Shown here one piece after another: positions 4,958-5,626 of a stretch of 5,626 bases of DNA. The stretch's first letter is position 1. The number at the start of each line of letters is the position of its first letter. Position numbers and translations under genes: made by a program. This DNA is from JBLNBU01 sp050260215 (GTDB taxonomy: Bacteria; Pseudomonadota; Alphaproteobacteria; Rhodospirillales; Magnetospirillaceae). The notes beneath the pieces are model-generated. The model saw nothing but the letters and a program-made list of their open reading frames with translations. It was not told the DNA's origin and made no database searches. Location: positions 1-5,626 of the forward strand of contig JBLNBU010000212.1 in NCBI GenBank assembly GCA_050260215.1, in the 5' to 3' direction.

Positions 4958-5446
4958 TCAGCCTGCGAACCCGGCGATGAAGTCCGCGATGGCATCGACG
5001 TCGTCGCGGCGAAACAGCGGCAGCCCCACCCCCTCTACGGAAGCGTCGGCGGCCAGGGCGACGATGTTGCTGCGCCCCTCGGCGGCCAGCAGCGGCTTGC
5101 CAAGCGCCGGGTTCCACACTTCGAGCTTGGGATGGGGCGCCCATTTGAACCCCTCGATCAGCAGCAGGTCGATGCCGGCGAAGCGGCCGACCAGCTCGTC
5201 CAGGCCGGGTTCGGGCGCTTCGCCCAGCTCGTGGACCAGGGCGAATCGTGCCGCCGAGGCCACCACCGTCTCGCACGCCCCGGCCGCCGCCAGCGCCCGG
5301 CATTCGTCGTCGCCGACCGCGGGGTCGTGATGGGTGTGCTTGACGCTCGCCACCTCGAGCCCGCGGCTCACCAGCGCGGGGATCAGGCGGACGAGCAGGG
5401 TTGTCTTGCCGCTGCCGCTCCAGCCGGCGATACCGAAGATCCTCAT
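4958..5446 (-). CDS. mobB: MobB, molybdopterin-guanine dinucleotide biosynthesis adaptor
   Basis: A 162-aa P-loop GTPase of the MobB family. It assists MobA in turning molybdopterin into the bis-MGD cofactor used by DMSO-reductase-family enzymes; it is a cytoplasmic accessory factor. Visible motifs: strand RIFGIAG then Walker A GWSGSGKTT (residues 8-16, Lys14), the family segment VKHTHHDP (35-42), a Walker B-like IDLLLIEGFKW (92-102) with the typical EGFK, and NIVAL near 127-131. The length fits the family. ATG 5446 is chosen because MRIFGIAGWSGSGKT is the canonical N-terminus; the frame reaches ATG 5482, but those 12 residues are not family-like. The ribosome site is poor. No other cofactor gene is seen in the window. 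The gene converges on the 67-aa gene and diverges from the partial gene at the right edge. Confidence 0.95.
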   Translation of the reverse strand: MRIFGIAGWSGSGKTTLLVRLIPALVSRGLEVASVKHTHHDPAVGDDECRALAAAGACETVVASAARFALVHELGEAPEPGLDELVGRFAGIDLLLIEGFKWAPHPKLEVWNPALGKPLLAAEGRSNIVALAADASVEGVGLPLFRRDDVDAIADFIAGFAG

Positions 5447-5454
5447 GGGAGCGC

Positions 5455-5482
5455 AGCCTAGCATCCCCTGCATGGCAGGCAA
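5455..5482 (-). promoter_or_regulatory. Weak candidate promoter of mobB
   Basis: Minus-strand TTGCCT (5477-5482) and TAGGCT (5455-5460) are 16 nt apart. The -10 lies only 8 nt before the ATG at 5446, so the transcript would be leaderless or nearly so, consistent with the absence of a clear ribosome site. The match is modest. Confidence 0.25.
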
Positions 5483-5535
5483 GAGCAGTGGCGGCCTTGA
5501 CCGTTCCGCGCGCCCCCGCCTTTACTGGACCGGCC

Positions 5536-5626
5536 ATGACCCTGCCCGACGCCCCTCTTGGCCGGCTGGCGCTGGCCGGGCTGGTCGCCGAAAGCACCGC
5601 CGTCCAGGCGCTCGCCTCATTCGCCA
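5536..5626 (+). CDS. Unidentified protein, N-terminal 30 codons only
   Basis: The frame opens at ATG 5536 and runs off the right edge. Third codon positions are almost all G/C, as in neighbouring genes, which supports coding. The visible residues begin MTLPDAPLGRLALAGL and continue with Ala/Val-rich sequence. No domain can be recognised from this much. It is divergent from mobB with 89 bp between the starts. The upstream ribosome site is weak (GGA, 7 nt), and a TTGACC at 5497 with TTTACT at 5521 (18-nt spacing) could be its promoter. The start is therefore tentative. Confidence 0.5.
   Translation, partial: MTLPDAPLGRLALAGLVAESTAVQALASFA

Overview
The window is GC-rich, with strong G/C preference at third codon positions. 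It carries an NDUFS4-type complex I accessory gene, a protein found in alphaproteobacteria and mitochondria, together with a TRAP-transporter binding protein and MobB. This points to an alphaproteobacterium, most likely of the Rhodospirillales (Magnetospirillum-like). The genus is inferred from general resemblance, not from a search. No mobile element, CRISPR array, rRNA or prophage signal is visible.

Layout. At 1-716 (+) is the C-terminal part of a TRAP-type solute-binding protein, cut by the window edge. Only 4 bp separate its stop from that of a convergent minus-strand series. Read in its own 5'->3' direction, the series runs: tRNA-Pro(UGG), NDUFS4-like complex I subunit, tRNA-Arg(UCU), a 134-aa helical protein of unknown function, and an alpha/beta hydrolase. 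A good sigma70-type promoter precedes tRNA-Pro. Gaps of 32 and 11 nt without terminators suggest that the respiratory gene is co-transcribed between the two tRNAs. A second weaker promoter probably serves the last two genes.

At 2693-3005 a small, probably exported plus-strand protein converges on an exported DUF192 protein. The DUF192 gene is followed upstream by a gene-free stretch of about 420 bp (3468-3886). That stretch is the least ordinary part of the window. It holds an AT-rich island with a perfect 20-bp palindrome overlapping a putative -10 box, a possible small-RNA unit, a strong G-quadruplex motif, and the terminator of the next gene.

At 3887-4522 (-) is an orphan NarL/FixJ-type response regulator with no kinase beside it. 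It is divergent from a 67-aa plus-strand protein (GTG start, AT-richer than its surroundings, own terminator). A 6-5-6 inverted repeat lies in that protein's leader. Last come mobB (molybdenum cofactor, minus strand) and the first 30 codons of a divergent unknown gene running off the right edge.

Most genes are ordinary housekeeping or accessory genes. I see no complete new multi-gene system. The best candidates for something undescribed are the 3554-3800 intergenic region, the response regulator/small protein pair, and the tRNA-NDUFS4-tRNA unit.
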